A DNA stretch of 41,710 nucleotides from Roseiarcus sp963755075. Its GTDB lineage: Bacteria > Pseudomonadota > Alphaproteobacteria > Rhizobiales > Beijerinckiaceae. Both the position numbers and the translations under genes were made by a program. The stretch is from contig CAVWKL010000089.1 of assembly GCA_963755075.1 (NCBI GenBank), positions 1-41,710 of the forward strand, given 5' to 3'. Below are positions 1-7,818 of the stretch, in pieces. Below the pieces are notes generated by a model. That model searched no databases and was not told the origin of the DNA. It saw only the letters and a list, made by a program, of their open reading frames with translations. The first letter of the stretch is position 1, and each line of letters starts with the position of its first letter.

Positions 1-43
1 GCCGCGGGATTGGCCGCAAGCTTGGCCAAGATGCGTGACTGCC

Positions 44-600
44 TTAGGCCAGCGGCCGCGCCGACCATTGCGCCTGAAAACGCCCCCTCTCACGCCCGGT
101 CGAAAGGCGTGGCGAAGCGCGGGCGGACCGGCCGCGCCGTCGGCGCCGTCGCTTGGCCGGATGGGGCGCCGGCCCGGCTTCGGCGGCGAATCGTTCGAGG
201 CGCGCGATCGTGGCGGCCGGCAGGCTCCACCGCCGCGCCGCGCGCGCCACGCCGGCGATATAGTCGGCTTGCGCGAGGCCCGGCCCGCTATTGGCGCCGA
301 AATAGACAGCGCCCGCTTCGCGCCGCCGGCGGCGACCACCGGCTGCGCCGCCTTGGCGTAGAGGCCCTCGCCGAGGCCCTCGTAGCGGTCGAGCGCGGGC
401 ATGTCGGCGAGCGCGAGGTCCCACAGCACGCCGTGGACGTCGGCGCGCGGCGTCGCGCGCCGCGGTCAGCCAGCCCTCGCGCATGATCGCGAGCCGATGG
501 CGCATCGAGCCGCGCCGACGCCGAGCGGCCTGGAGCGCGGGCAGCGGCGCGCCATCGCCTCGACGTCCATGTTCGAGCCATAGGCGAAATAGAGCGGCAT
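44..600 (-). CDS. gamma-glutamylcyclotransferase-like (AIG2/GGCT fold) protein, frameshifted
   Basis: The family breaks down gamma-glutamyl amino acids to 5-oxoproline or acts on related small molecules; here only the fold is inferred. The first residues read MPLYFAYGSNMD, the substrate-loop signature of GGCT/AIG2 proteins (YGSNM). Downstream pieces lie in other frames: HRLAIMREGWLTAARD, then ADVHGVLWDLALADMPALDRYEGLGEG, then VYFGANSGPGLAQADYIAGV, and a basic tail that ends with TAA at 44-46. At least three single-base indels are needed to join them. The ATG overlaps the stop of the upstream relA/spoT gene (TGATG at 598-602), so the two were probably translated as a coupled pair. The restored length of about 185 aa fits the family. 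Sequence error is more likely than decay, because the neighbour is damaged in the same way. Family call fairly sure, exact substrate unknown. Confidence 0.65.
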
Positions 601-2809
601 CACGCCTCACCCGCTGAGCCGCTCGACCTTGTGACCACGCTCTTGCCCCGCAATTGCGCCAGGATGGCGTTGAGGTGCTGGATGTCGAGCACCTGCAGGT
701 CGAAGCGCAGTTCGCGGAAGTCCGACCCGCTCGGGGTTGAACGACGACGTTGTCGATGTTGGCGCCGTCTTCGCCGATCGTCGTGGCGATGACGCCGAGC
801 GCGCCGGGCTCGTTGAGCATCGTCACCACGATCTGCGTCGGGTAGAGCGCCTTGCTCGGCGGTGTCGAGGTCCCAGCGGACGTCGAGCCATTGCTCCGGC
901 TTGTCGTCGTAGGCGACCAGCGCCGGCGAATGGATGGGATAGATGGTGATGCCCTCGCCCGGCGTGCGGATGCCGACGATGCGCTCGCCCGGCACCGCGC
1001 CGCCCTTGGGCGCGAAGCGCACCGGCATGTCCCATTCGATGCCGCGCAGCGGCAGCGGCCGCGCCGTTCTCGCCCTTGCCCGGCACGCGGAACACCAGGT
1101 TGGCGGCCTTGGCGAGGCCGAACCAGCCGCTTTCGCCCGGCGCCAGCGCCGGGCCGGCTTTGCGCTCCTCCTGGAAGTCGGGATAGATCGCCCGCACCAC
1201 GTCGGACGAATAGAGCTCGCCGCGTCCGACGCTGATGAAGACGTCGTCGACGGAGCGCGCGCCAGGCGCGACAGCGCCGCTCTTCAGCTTGGCCTCCGAG
1301 AACTTGCGCCCGGCGCGCGCGAAGGCGCGCTCGACGATCTGCCGGCCGAGCCCGCCGTATTGGGCCTTGGCCGCTTCGCGGGTGGCGCGGCGGATGGCGG
1401 CGCGCGCGCGGCCGGTGACCACCAGGCTGTCCCAGGCGGCCGGCGGCGTGCGGCTGTCGGAGCGCACGATCAGCACTTCGTCGCCGTTGCGCAAGGTCGA
1501 GATCAGCGGCGCGATGCGGCCGTTGATCTTGGCGCCGACCGCGGAATTGCCGACGTCGGTGTGGACGGCGTAGGCGAAGTCGATCGCCGTCGCGCCGCGC
1601 GGCAAGCGCGATCAGCCGCCCCTTGGGGGTGAAGCAGAAGACCTGGTCCTGGAACAGCTCGAGCTTGGTGTGCTCGAGGAACTTTTCCGAATCGTCGCTT
1701 GCCAGCGCCTCGATCGTCTGCCTGAGGCCGCGATAGGCGCGGCTCTCGCCGGCGTCGATCGCCTCGGAGCGGCCGTGGCGATCCTTGTAGAGCGCGTGCG
1801 CGGCGATGCCGTATTCGGCGATTTCGTGCATATCGTGGGTGCGGATCTGCAACTCGACGCGCTGGCTGCCGGGGCCGATGACGGTGGTGTGGATCGAGCG
1901 ATAGTCGTTCTGCTTCGGCGTCGAGATGTAGTCCTTGAAGCGGCCGGGCACGTTCGGCCAGGTGGTGTGGGCGACGCCGACGGCGGCGTAGCAGTCGGCG
2001 ACGGTGTCGACGAGGATGCGGAAGCCGTAGATGTCGGAGAGCTGCTCGAAGGAGATCGAATTGCGCTCCATCTTGCGCCAGATCGAATAGGGCTGCTTCT
2101 GCCGCCCCTTGACCTCGACTTTGATGCCGCGCCGGGCGAACTGGTCGGTCAGCTCGTCGGCGATGCGGGCGATCAGCGCGCCGTTCTTGGCCTTCAGGTC
2201 CTCGAGCCGGGCGGTGATCAGCGCGTGGGCTTCGGGCATGAGGTAGCGGAACGCCAGCTCTTCCAGCTCGCTGCGCATGCCCTGCATGCCCATGCGGCCG
2301 GCGAGCGGGGCGTAGATGTCGAGCGTGTCCTGGGCGATGCGGGCGCGCTTGGTCTCCGGCATGAAATTCAGCGTGCGCATGTTGTGCAGGCGGTCGGCGA
2401 GCTTGATCAGCAGCACGCGCGCGTCGTCGGCGATGGCGAGCAGGAGCTTGCGGAAATTCTCCGCCTGCTGGGCGTGCTTGGAGGCGAAATCGAGTTTGTT
2501 GAGCTTGGTGAGCCCGTCGACCAGGCCGCCGATCTCGGGCCCGAAGACCTTGTCGATCTCCTCGCGGGTGGCGGTCGTGTCCTCGATCGTGTCGTGCAGC
2601 ACCGCGGAGACGATCGTCGCATCGTCGAGCTTGAGATCGGTCAGGATCGCGGCGACCTCGAGCGGATGGGAAAAGAAAGGATCGCCCGAGGCGCGCTTCT
2701 GCGTCCCATGGGCCTTCATCGCGTAAACATAGGCGCGATTGAGCAGGTCCTCGTTGGTGTCCGGATTGTAGCGGCGGACGCGCTCAACCAGTTCATACTG
2801 CCGCATCAT
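600..2809 (-). CDS. rsh: bifunctional (p)ppGpp synthetase/hydrolase (RelA/SpoT homologue), frameshifted
   Basis: Makes and degrades the alarmone (p)ppGpp in the stringent response. It starts at one of two adjacent ATGs (2809 or 2806; MMRQYELVERV). The HD hydrolase domain (about residues 45-150) keeps HPLEVAAI and LHDTIEDT, so hydrolase activity is expected. The synthetase domain (about 230-350) keeps RFKDYISTPKQNDYRSIHT and ELQIRT. A TGS domain follows (QVFCFTPKGR, then PRGATAIDFAYAVHTDVG). The C-terminal ACT domain is recognisable from VVTMLNEPGALGVIATTIGE and FRELRFDLQVLDIQHLN. The reading frame breaks near 1604 (extra base), 1050-1066, 850 (extra base) and 731-741. Corrected for these, the protein is about 735 aa, the usual family length. 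The stop at 600-602 overlaps the next gene's ATG. I see no rpoZ upstream, where it often lies in alphaproteobacteria. Family call very sure; whether the frameshifts are real is doubtful. Confidence 0.9.
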
Positions 2810-2968
2810 TGATTGGGCCGGACCTCGCTTCGACCGAAAAGAGAAACAGGCGCTTCTCCGCCGCACTATCCAGGCGCCCGCCGCGGCGCGCAAGCCTTAT
2901 CGTCTTCCCCAGCCGGCTTGCCGGGCCATGAATTTCGCGTCCTGGAGACGCCTGCGGCCAGTCCCCCG

Positions 2969-3067
2969 GCCCCTCGCCCTGCCTCTCCCCGCTTTGCGGG
3001 GAGAGGAGCGCGCGCGGCGCCGTTCTTCCCCTCTCCCCGCTTGCGGGGAGAGGTTGGGTGAGGGGCG
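2969..3067. repeat. ~100-bp palindromic intergenic repeat, copy 1
   Basis: Two strong hairpins lie side by side. One at 2982-3006 has 11-bp arms (CCTCTCCCCGC, loop ttt). One at 3030-3053 has the same 11-bp arm sequence with loop tt. Imperfect outer arms (gcccctcgccct / tgggtgaggggc) bound the unit. A second copy in the opposite orientation lies at 4909-5019, on the other side of the porin gene. This is the style of intergenic palindromic repeats common in alphaproteobacteria. The rest of 2810-3160 holds no gene that I can support. Confidence 0.75.
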
Positions 3068-3160
3068 AGGCGAGTTTCCGCACTGTCGCCGAAATGTGCG
3101 TACGCCTCAGGCGACCGAGGCCGCGCCGAATGCCCTGCCACGCCCCCCGGCGGGCCGCGG

Positions 3161-3192
3161 CAAAGAAAAACCCCGGAGCGAAAGCTCCGGGG
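3161..3192 (-). terminator. rho-independent terminator of the porin gene
   Basis: A 9-bp perfect stem (CCCCGGAGC, 3171-3179, with GCTCCGGGG, 3184-3192) has a 4-nt loop. On the minus strand it is followed by a T-rich run (TTTTTCTTTG, 3170-3161). It lies about 30 bases past the porin stop codon. Confidence 0.85.
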
Positions 3193-3222
3193 TTCTCAAC
3201 TCGAAACGAATTCGAGAAGTTA

Positions 3223-4530
3223 TCAGAAGTCGCGCTCGATGCGCAGCTTGGCGTTGAAGCCGTCGAAGCTGCTGCGCCAGGCGCTGGCGCCGACACCGGC
3301 CCAACCCGTCGGCGCGCTCTGCGTGCCGTCGAGGTACAGCAGGTCGAGATCGAACACCAGGTTCTTGACCGGCGTCCATTCCAAGACGCCGCCGCCGACG
3401 AACACGCTGACGCTGTTCGAGAACTGAGCCGGGCTGTTCGACCAGGACACGTGGCCGTACGAAGCCTCGGGCGAGATCTTGAACGTCGGGCCGATGACGA
3501 AGTCGGCCAGGGCCGCGACCGACCAGGTCGTCGGAACCGACCACGTGGCGGGCCCAACAATCATGGCGTCGCCGTAACCGAACTGAATGTTGCTCGCGTT
3601 GTAGGAACCATAGCTCGTCAGACCGGAATAGCCGATCGCCTCATGCGTATAGACGCCCTGGATCTTGAAGTCGTCGCCGGCGCCGAGCGAGGGCAGGTTG
3701 AAGCCCAGGCCGCCGATGACGCCCCAGCCCCACTGGTCGATCGTGGTGGTGGAGGCGGCCGCGGCGCCCTCGCGGACATTGTGAGCGACAACCGCGACGT
3801 GTGCGCTGCCCCAACCCTGCTTCAGGTCGACCGCGGCGACGAGATCCGGCGCGCGCGTGCCGGTCGCCACGGTGGTGGCGGCAAAGTCGCTAAACAGCAC
3901 TTGCGAGTTCTGCTCGGCCGAGATTGTCGCCGAGAAGCCGCCGCCGAACGAAGCGGTGTAGGCGATCAACGGAATCGGGCCGCCGCTATGGTCGGGCGAG
4001 ATGAAGTCGTCCCAAGCCGGACCGCCGGCGAGGTAGTCGTAGAACGACCCATGCTTACCAGCGGTGAGGCCGGCCCAGGTCAAGAACGCCGAATTGATGA
4101 CGGTCGAGTTGGCGACGCTGTCGAAGCCGTTGCCATAGTTGCCCTGAAGTTCGATGTGCGAATACAACGGGCCATAGGCGGTGTTGGAGGCGGCTTCGAA
4201 GTTCACTTGGCCGCGATCGAACATGCCCCATTGGTTCTGGTAGGTGGTGGAGACGCCGGCGCCCAACGTGTTGGCGCCCGTGACCAGATACTGCGTCGCG
4301 GTCGAGCCGAGGGTGTATTGCGCGGTGATGTCGCCGCTGATCTTGAAGCAGGTGTCCGAACCCGGCAGGACCCAACCGACCATCGGGGAGCCGTTCACGG
4401 TGATGTGGCAAATCCGGACGTATTCGGCAGCGGGCGCGCCCTTCTTCGTCGGAAGATCGGCGGCCTGCGCAGCGGCGACCGTAACCAAAGCGGCTGCGGA
4501 ACCGAGCAGAAGGCTCTTCATGAGCGTCAT
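3223..4530 (-). CDS. outer-membrane porin, Porin_2-like family
   Basis: A trimeric beta-barrel that lets small solutes through the outer membrane. The 435-aa protein begins with a signal peptide (MTLMKSLLLGSAAALVT...AQA, cleavage before ADLPTKKG). The mature start AADLPTKKGAPAAEYVRIC and the early CHI...GSDTCFKISGDITAQY stretch are typical of alphaproteobacterial porins of the Omp2b type. Its last residue is Phe (LRIERDF), the usual outer-membrane insertion signal. I chose the ATG at 4530 because GGAGGT (4541-4536) sits 5 bases upstream; the internal Met at 4521 has no such site. It is a single-gene unit with its own strong terminator at 3161-3192 and is flanked by two inverted copies of a palindromic repeat. 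Family sure, substrate unknown. Confidence 0.9.
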   Translation of the reverse strand: MTLMKSLLLGSAAALVTVAAAQAADLPTKKGAPAAEYVRICHITVNGSPMVGWVLPGSDTCFKISGDITAQYTLGSTATQYLVTGANTLGAGVSTTYQNQWGMFDRGQVNFEAASNTAYGPLYSHIELQGNYGNGFDSVANSTVINSAFLTWAGLTAGKHGSFYDYLAGGPAWDDFISPDHSGGPIPLIAYTASFGGGFSATISAEQNSQVLFSDFAATTVATGTRAPDLVAAVDLKQGWGSAHVAVVAHNVREGAAAASTTTIDQWGWGVIGGLGFNLPSLGAGDDFKIQGVYTHEAIGYSGLTSYGSYNASNIQFGYGDAMIVGPATWSVPTTWSVAALADFVIGPTFKISPEASYGHVSWSNSPAQFSNSVSVFVGGGVLEWTPVKNLVFDLDLLYLDGTQSAPTGWAGVGASAWRSSFDGFNAKLRIERDF

Positions 4531-4908
4531 TTGTGACCTCCAGTGATTGACAAGTGGGAGTTGGTTGAAACCTTGAACCTTATCTCGCCGACCAAACCAT
4601 AAGCCGAGTCAAAGGTGTTAAGCGCCCCTCTTCCCGTTTTCGCGAACCTCGGGCGTTTTGCGCTGGTCCCCCAGCCGATGACGCCGTCCGTTCGACTCGC
4701 GAGCGGGAAGCTCCCGTTCACATCCGGCAACATACAAGCGTCGGGTCGCGGCTCAAACTCGAAAATGCCGAATTTCGGCCCCAAACCGCGTTTCCCCACG
4801 CCATGTTGCAGAAAGGTCACGAAAACCGGGCGCGAAGGCCGTCGCGGCGCTTTTCCTCCTCCGGTCAGGCCGCGGAATTCATAGAATCTTAACGCGCGCG
4901 GAGACTCG
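4531..4908. other. porin upstream region, no gene supported
   Basis: The stretch between the porin start and repeat copy 2 has lower GC than its neighbours and no convincing gene. The one open frame on the minus strand (4527-4820, 97 aa) has no recognisable domain and overlaps the porin ribosome site, so I treat it as chance. On the minus strand TTGACT at 4612-4607 could be a -35 box, but I see no well-spaced -10. It probably carries the porin promoter and leader. Confidence 0.4.
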
Positions 4909-5019
4909 CCCGGCCGCTCGCCCTGCCTCTCCCCGCGAAGAGGCGGGGAAAGGGGAAGAACGGCGCCGCCGCGAACCCCTCTCCCCGTTTTACGGGGAAG
5001 GGCAGGGCGAGGGGCCGGG
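4909..5019. repeat. ~100-bp palindromic intergenic repeat, copy 2 (inverted relative to copy 1)
   Basis: The outer arms (4909-4927 and 5001-5019) are near-perfect inverted complements, starting CCCGGCC and ending GGCCGGG. Inner hairpins use the same CTCTCCCCG core. The central gaagaacggcgccg segment matches the reverse complement of copy 1 at 2969-3067, so the two copies point toward each other across the porin gene. A weaker relative may lie at 12503-12535, between rplT and pheS. Confidence 0.75.
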
Positions 5020-5083
5020 CAATTCGGGCTTGGCGCTTGCCGGCGCGGTCAGACGCGCGGCGCGTCGCCGATTCGGCCCCGGC

Positions 5084-5479
5084 TCAATAGGCGGAATAGC
5101 TCTTTTCCTCGACCAGGCTTGACGACAAGCAGGCGTTGATTTCCCGCTTGAGGCGCGCCCGCTCGTCGTTGCGCCGATAAACGGAGCGGGCGAGTTCGAT
5201 GAACTCGGCGTCGAACGCCTTCGCCGCTTCCTTGCCGCGAATGCGATCCTCGATCGTCCACAAGTCTTCGTTGACTTTCGCCAGGCCGGTCTTCAAGTCC
5301 GCGACCTCGGCCCGCACGCCGCCGTTGCGGGCGACGATCTCGTTCAGCAGCGTCAACTCCCTGGCCACGTTGGCCAAAGCCCCCTCGGCCTGCAGCCGCC
5401 GGCTCTTGATCTCCAGAATGGTAATCTTATCAATCAGCTCGCCCCAGGACACGGGGATGACCGGCGCCTCGCTCCGCAT
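5084..5479 (-). CDS. DUF6165 family protein
   Basis: A small cytoplasmic protein of 131 aa starting MRSEAPVIPVSWGELIDKI. The SWGELIDKITILEIK opening and a long, charged, mostly helical body (heptad-like Leu/Ile spacing through the ELTLLNEIV and DLWTIEDRIR stretches) match what I know of DUF6165, whose function is not established. It starts 14 bases after the stop of the TPR/glycosyltransferase-like gene on the same strand, so the two are probably one transcript and may act together in surface-glycan or related metabolism. No signal peptide or membrane segment. It is the last gene of the run; past its stop there is only the palindromic repeat. Family assignment from memory, moderately sure. 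Confidence 0.7.
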   Translation of the reverse strand: MRSEAPVIPVSWGELIDKITILEIKSRRLQAEGALANVARELTLLNEIVARNGGVRAEVADLKTGLAKVNEDLWTIEDRIRGKEAAKAFDAEFIELARSVYRRNDERARLKREINACLSSSLVEEKSYSAY

Positions 5480-5493
5480 GGCCGACCGCGCTC

Positions 5494-7380
5494 CTATCTC
5501 GCCTTGGCGACGGCCTCGGCCAGCGCCGCCTCGATATCGCAAAAGACGCCCGCCCAATCCCCCGGCGTCTTCTGGCGAAACAGCCGCACCGTCGGATACC
5601 AAGGGCTGTCGGCGCAGTCCATCAGCCAGCGCCAGTCCGGGGCGAATTTCTGCGCGACCCAGGTCGGAACGCCCAAGGCGCCCCCGACATGGGCGATGGC
5701 GGTGTCGACGGTGATCGCCAAATCCACGACCTTCATCACCGCGGCGGCATCCAGGAAGGCGTCCGGCCCGGCGTCGAAGTCTTCGCCGGGGAATTCGAGC
5801 GCCATGCCCTCCGGCAGGTCGACGGGCGGGTCGGACGCCTCGAGCTTCTGCAGCGAGATCAGCCGCACCCCCGGCGTCTTGGCGAGGCGGGCGAATGCGG
5901 CGAGCGGCGCGGAGCGGCCGATTTTCGTGCCGAACGGGCTTCCCAGCCAGCCGATGCCGATCTTGAAACCGGCCGTCCCGATGCGGGCGGCCCATCGTGC
6001 GACGCGTTCCGGTTCGGCGGAGAGGTAAGGGGCGTCCGCCGGTATGGTTTGAAGCGTGGTTTTGAAGGCGAGCGGCAAGCTCATCTGCGGGCAATGAAAG
6101 TCGAATTCCAGCGAATTGTCGTCGGCGTCGACGATTTCAACGGCGCCGCCGAGGCTGCGCATGAGGGCGCGAAGCGGGCGCTGCGGCGCAAACAGCACGC
6201 GCGCCCCGGCCCGCTCCAGCAATTTGACATATCGGCAAATTTGAATGGTGTCGCCGAAGCCCTGCTCCCAGTGGACGAGGATCGTCTTTCCCGAGATATC
6301 CTCGCCCGCCCACATCGGCGCTTTGTAGCCTCGATCGCGCAAGACCTCGGCCTTCGCCTTGCGCCATTCATAGGCCCGCCAGCCCGCCTCGAATTCGCCG
6401 AGCAGAAGCAAGGGGACGCTCTTGTTGTAGTGGGCGTCCCCATAGTCGGGCCGCAAGGCGATCGCCTTGTCGAACTCGGCCAAGGATTCGCCGAGCCGGT
6501 TGAGTTCGACGAGCGCGTTGCCGCGGTTGTTGTAGGCTTCGGCGTAGTCGGGCCTCAGCGCAATCGCCTTTTCGTAACTCGGCAGGGCTTCGTCGAAGCG
6601 CCTGAGATCGCGCAGCGCATTGCCGCGATTGAAATGGGCCTCGGCGTAATCGGGTTTGAGCGCGATCGCCCGGTCGTAGCTCGCCAGCGCCGCCTCGGCG
6701 CGACGGAGTTCGACGAGCGCATTGGCGCGATTGAAATGGGCTTCGGCGAAATCGGCCTTCAGCGAAATCGCCTTGTCGTGACACGCCAAGGCGTCCTCGC
6801 CGCGACCGAGAGCGGCGAGCACGAGACCCCGCCCGACCCAGCCGTCGGCGAAATCCGGCCGCAACGTCAGCAAGGCGTCGTAGACCTCCAAAGCCTCGGG
6901 ATAACGCTCGAGCGCCGCCAGTACGCCAGCCTTGTTGTAATAGGCGACAAAATATTGCCCGTTGGCGGCGATCGCCTTGTCGAAGTCCTTCGCCGCGCGC
7001 TCATATCTGCCCATATCGCGCAGCAGGGCGCCGCGATTGTTCCACGTTCGAAAATTATTGGCGTTCAGCTTGATGGCGCGGTCGAACTTGTCCAGCGCCT
7101 CGTCGGGCCTGCCCAGCGATATGAGGATGAGGGCGTAGCTCGACCACGCGCCTTCGTCGCGTTTGTTCAATCGTACGGCTCGTGCAATGGCGCTTTCGGC
7201 CTCCGCCCAACGCCCCATGCGCATCAGCGCCAGCGTCAGCAGATTCAGCGCGCCGAAGTGCTTCTCTTCAATCGCCAGAAAGAACCTGCACTGGCGTTCC
7301 GCGTTGGCGAAGTCGCCGCGTTCAAACGCCGTGACCGCGTCCCTGAATATTTTCGCCTCTGGAGTCCCCGGCAAGCCCAC
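5494..7380 (-). CDS. tetratricopeptide-repeat protein with GT9-like C-terminal domain
   Basis: About 628 aa. Residues roughly 10-350 are a run of about ten 34-residue TPRs with the classic pattern (for example DYAEAHFNRGNALRDLRRFD). TPRs normally form a protein-binding solenoid. The C-terminal ~240 residues resemble the glycosyltransferase family 9 (heptosyltransferase) fold, with ILVHWEQGFGDTIQICRY at its start and TVDTAIAHVGGALGVPTWV near its end, so transfer of a sugar to a surface glycan or a protein is plausible. The frame stays open to 7776 but that part is Arg-rich, overlaps the upstream gene and has no ATG. I chose the GTG at 7380, preceded by AAGGA, just before the conserved GLPGTPEAKIFRD; a TTG at 7374 is also possible. 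The central TPRs are highly alike at DNA level (102-bp period, about 6460-6770). No signal peptide. The pair with DUF6165 downstream suggests a joint function. Confidence 0.8.
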   Translation of the reverse strand: MGLPGTPEAKIFRDAVTAFERGDFANAERQCRFFLAIEEKHFGALNLLTLALMRMGRWAEAESAIARAVRLNKRDEGAWSSYALILISLGRPDEALDKFDRAIKLNANNFRTWNNRGALLRDMGRYERAAKDFDKAIAANGQYFVAYYNKAGVLAALERYPEALEVYDALLTLRPDFADGWVGRGLVLAALGRGEDALACHDKAISLKADFAEAHFNRANALVELRRAEAALASYDRAIALKPDYAEAHFNRGNALRDLRRFDEALPSYEKAIALRPDYAEAYNNRGNALVELNRLGESLAEFDKAIALRPDYGDAHYNKSVPLLLLGEFEAGWRAYEWRKAKAEVLRDRGYKAPMWAGEDISGKTILVHWEQGFGDTIQICRYVKLLERAGARVLFAPQRPLRALMRSLGGAVEIVDADDNSLEFDFHCPQMSLPLAFKTTLQTIPADAPYLSAEPERVARWAARIGTAGFKIGIGWLGSPFGTKIGRSAPLAAFARLAKTPGVRLISLQKLEASDPPVDLPEGMALEFPGEDFDAGPDAFLDAAAVMKVVDLAITVDTAIAHVGGALGVPTWVAQKFAPDWRWLMDCADSPWYPTVRLFRQKTPGDWAGVFCDIEAALAEAVAKAR

Positions 7381-7510
7381 GTCGCCAACATCCTTTCGAA
7401 CCGTCTCGGTCGTGGCGCCATCCTGCTTGGGATTGGCCGGCCAGACAAGGCCGCGACGCTTCCGCCTCGCGAAGGCGCCTTTCCCCGATGATGAAAGTCG
7501 GCGCCGCCGC

Positions 7511-7807
7511 CTAGGGCTGCCCGCGCCTGCCGCCGACGTCGAACTCGATCCGCTTGCGTCCGCGGCGCCCCGTGGAAATCGCAATGCGGGACGCGGCTCT
7601 CCGCCCGTACGCCCGCGGCGCGCCGGCGTCGTCCCCCGGCGCCGCGACCGCTTTGGCCGCCGGCGCGTGCGGGCCGAGCCGGGCGAGACAGGCGTTGTAG
7701 GCGAGCGGCTCCTGGTATTGCGCGCAGGCCGGGTTGTCGGAAGCGCGCGCCGGGGCGCCGGCAAGCAGCGCGCCAAGACCGATCGCCAGATGGAACGCGT
7801 GACGCAT
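7511..7807 (-). CDS. small secreted protein of unknown function
   Basis: A 98-aa protein with a clear signal peptide (MRHAFHLAIGLGALLAGAPARA, cleavage before SDNPAC). The mature part has two Cys (NPACAQYQEPLAYNACLARLGP), then an Ala/Pro linker and a strongly basic C-terminus rich in Arg. The CAQY...YNACLA segment resembles small periplasmic proteins common in Rhizobiales; their role is not known to me. It starts 11 bases after the pheT stop and is probably on the same transcript. The basic tail could contact nucleic acid or an anionic envelope polymer, which is only inference. Confidence 0.65.
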   Translation of the reverse strand: MRHAFHLAIGLGALLAGAPARASDNPACAQYQEPLAYNACLARLGPHAPAAKAVAAPGDDAGAPRAYGRRAASRIAISTGRRGRKRIEFDVGGRRGQP

Positions 7808-7818
7808 CGCGCTTCGCC

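Noticed and set aside
1670..2812. 380-aa plus-strand open frame
   Set aside because: Antisense to the conserved relA/spoT coding sequence; low-complexity composition.
3171..3192. Porin 3' hairpin as part of the palindromic repeat
   Set aside because: Its stem sequence differs from the CTCTCCCCG core and it is followed by a T-run, so it is a separate terminator.
4527..4820. 97-aa minus-strand open frame upstream of the porin
   Set aside because: No domain, overlaps the porin start and ribosome site; more likely leader DNA.
5689..7491. 600-aa plus-strand open frame
   Set aside because: Exactly antisense to the TPR gene. It is long only because GC-rich DNA has few stops, and no domain is seen.
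7381..7776. N-terminal extension of the TPR protein
   Set aside because: Arg/Ser-rich sequence overlapping the upstream small secreted-protein gene on the same strand; no homology.
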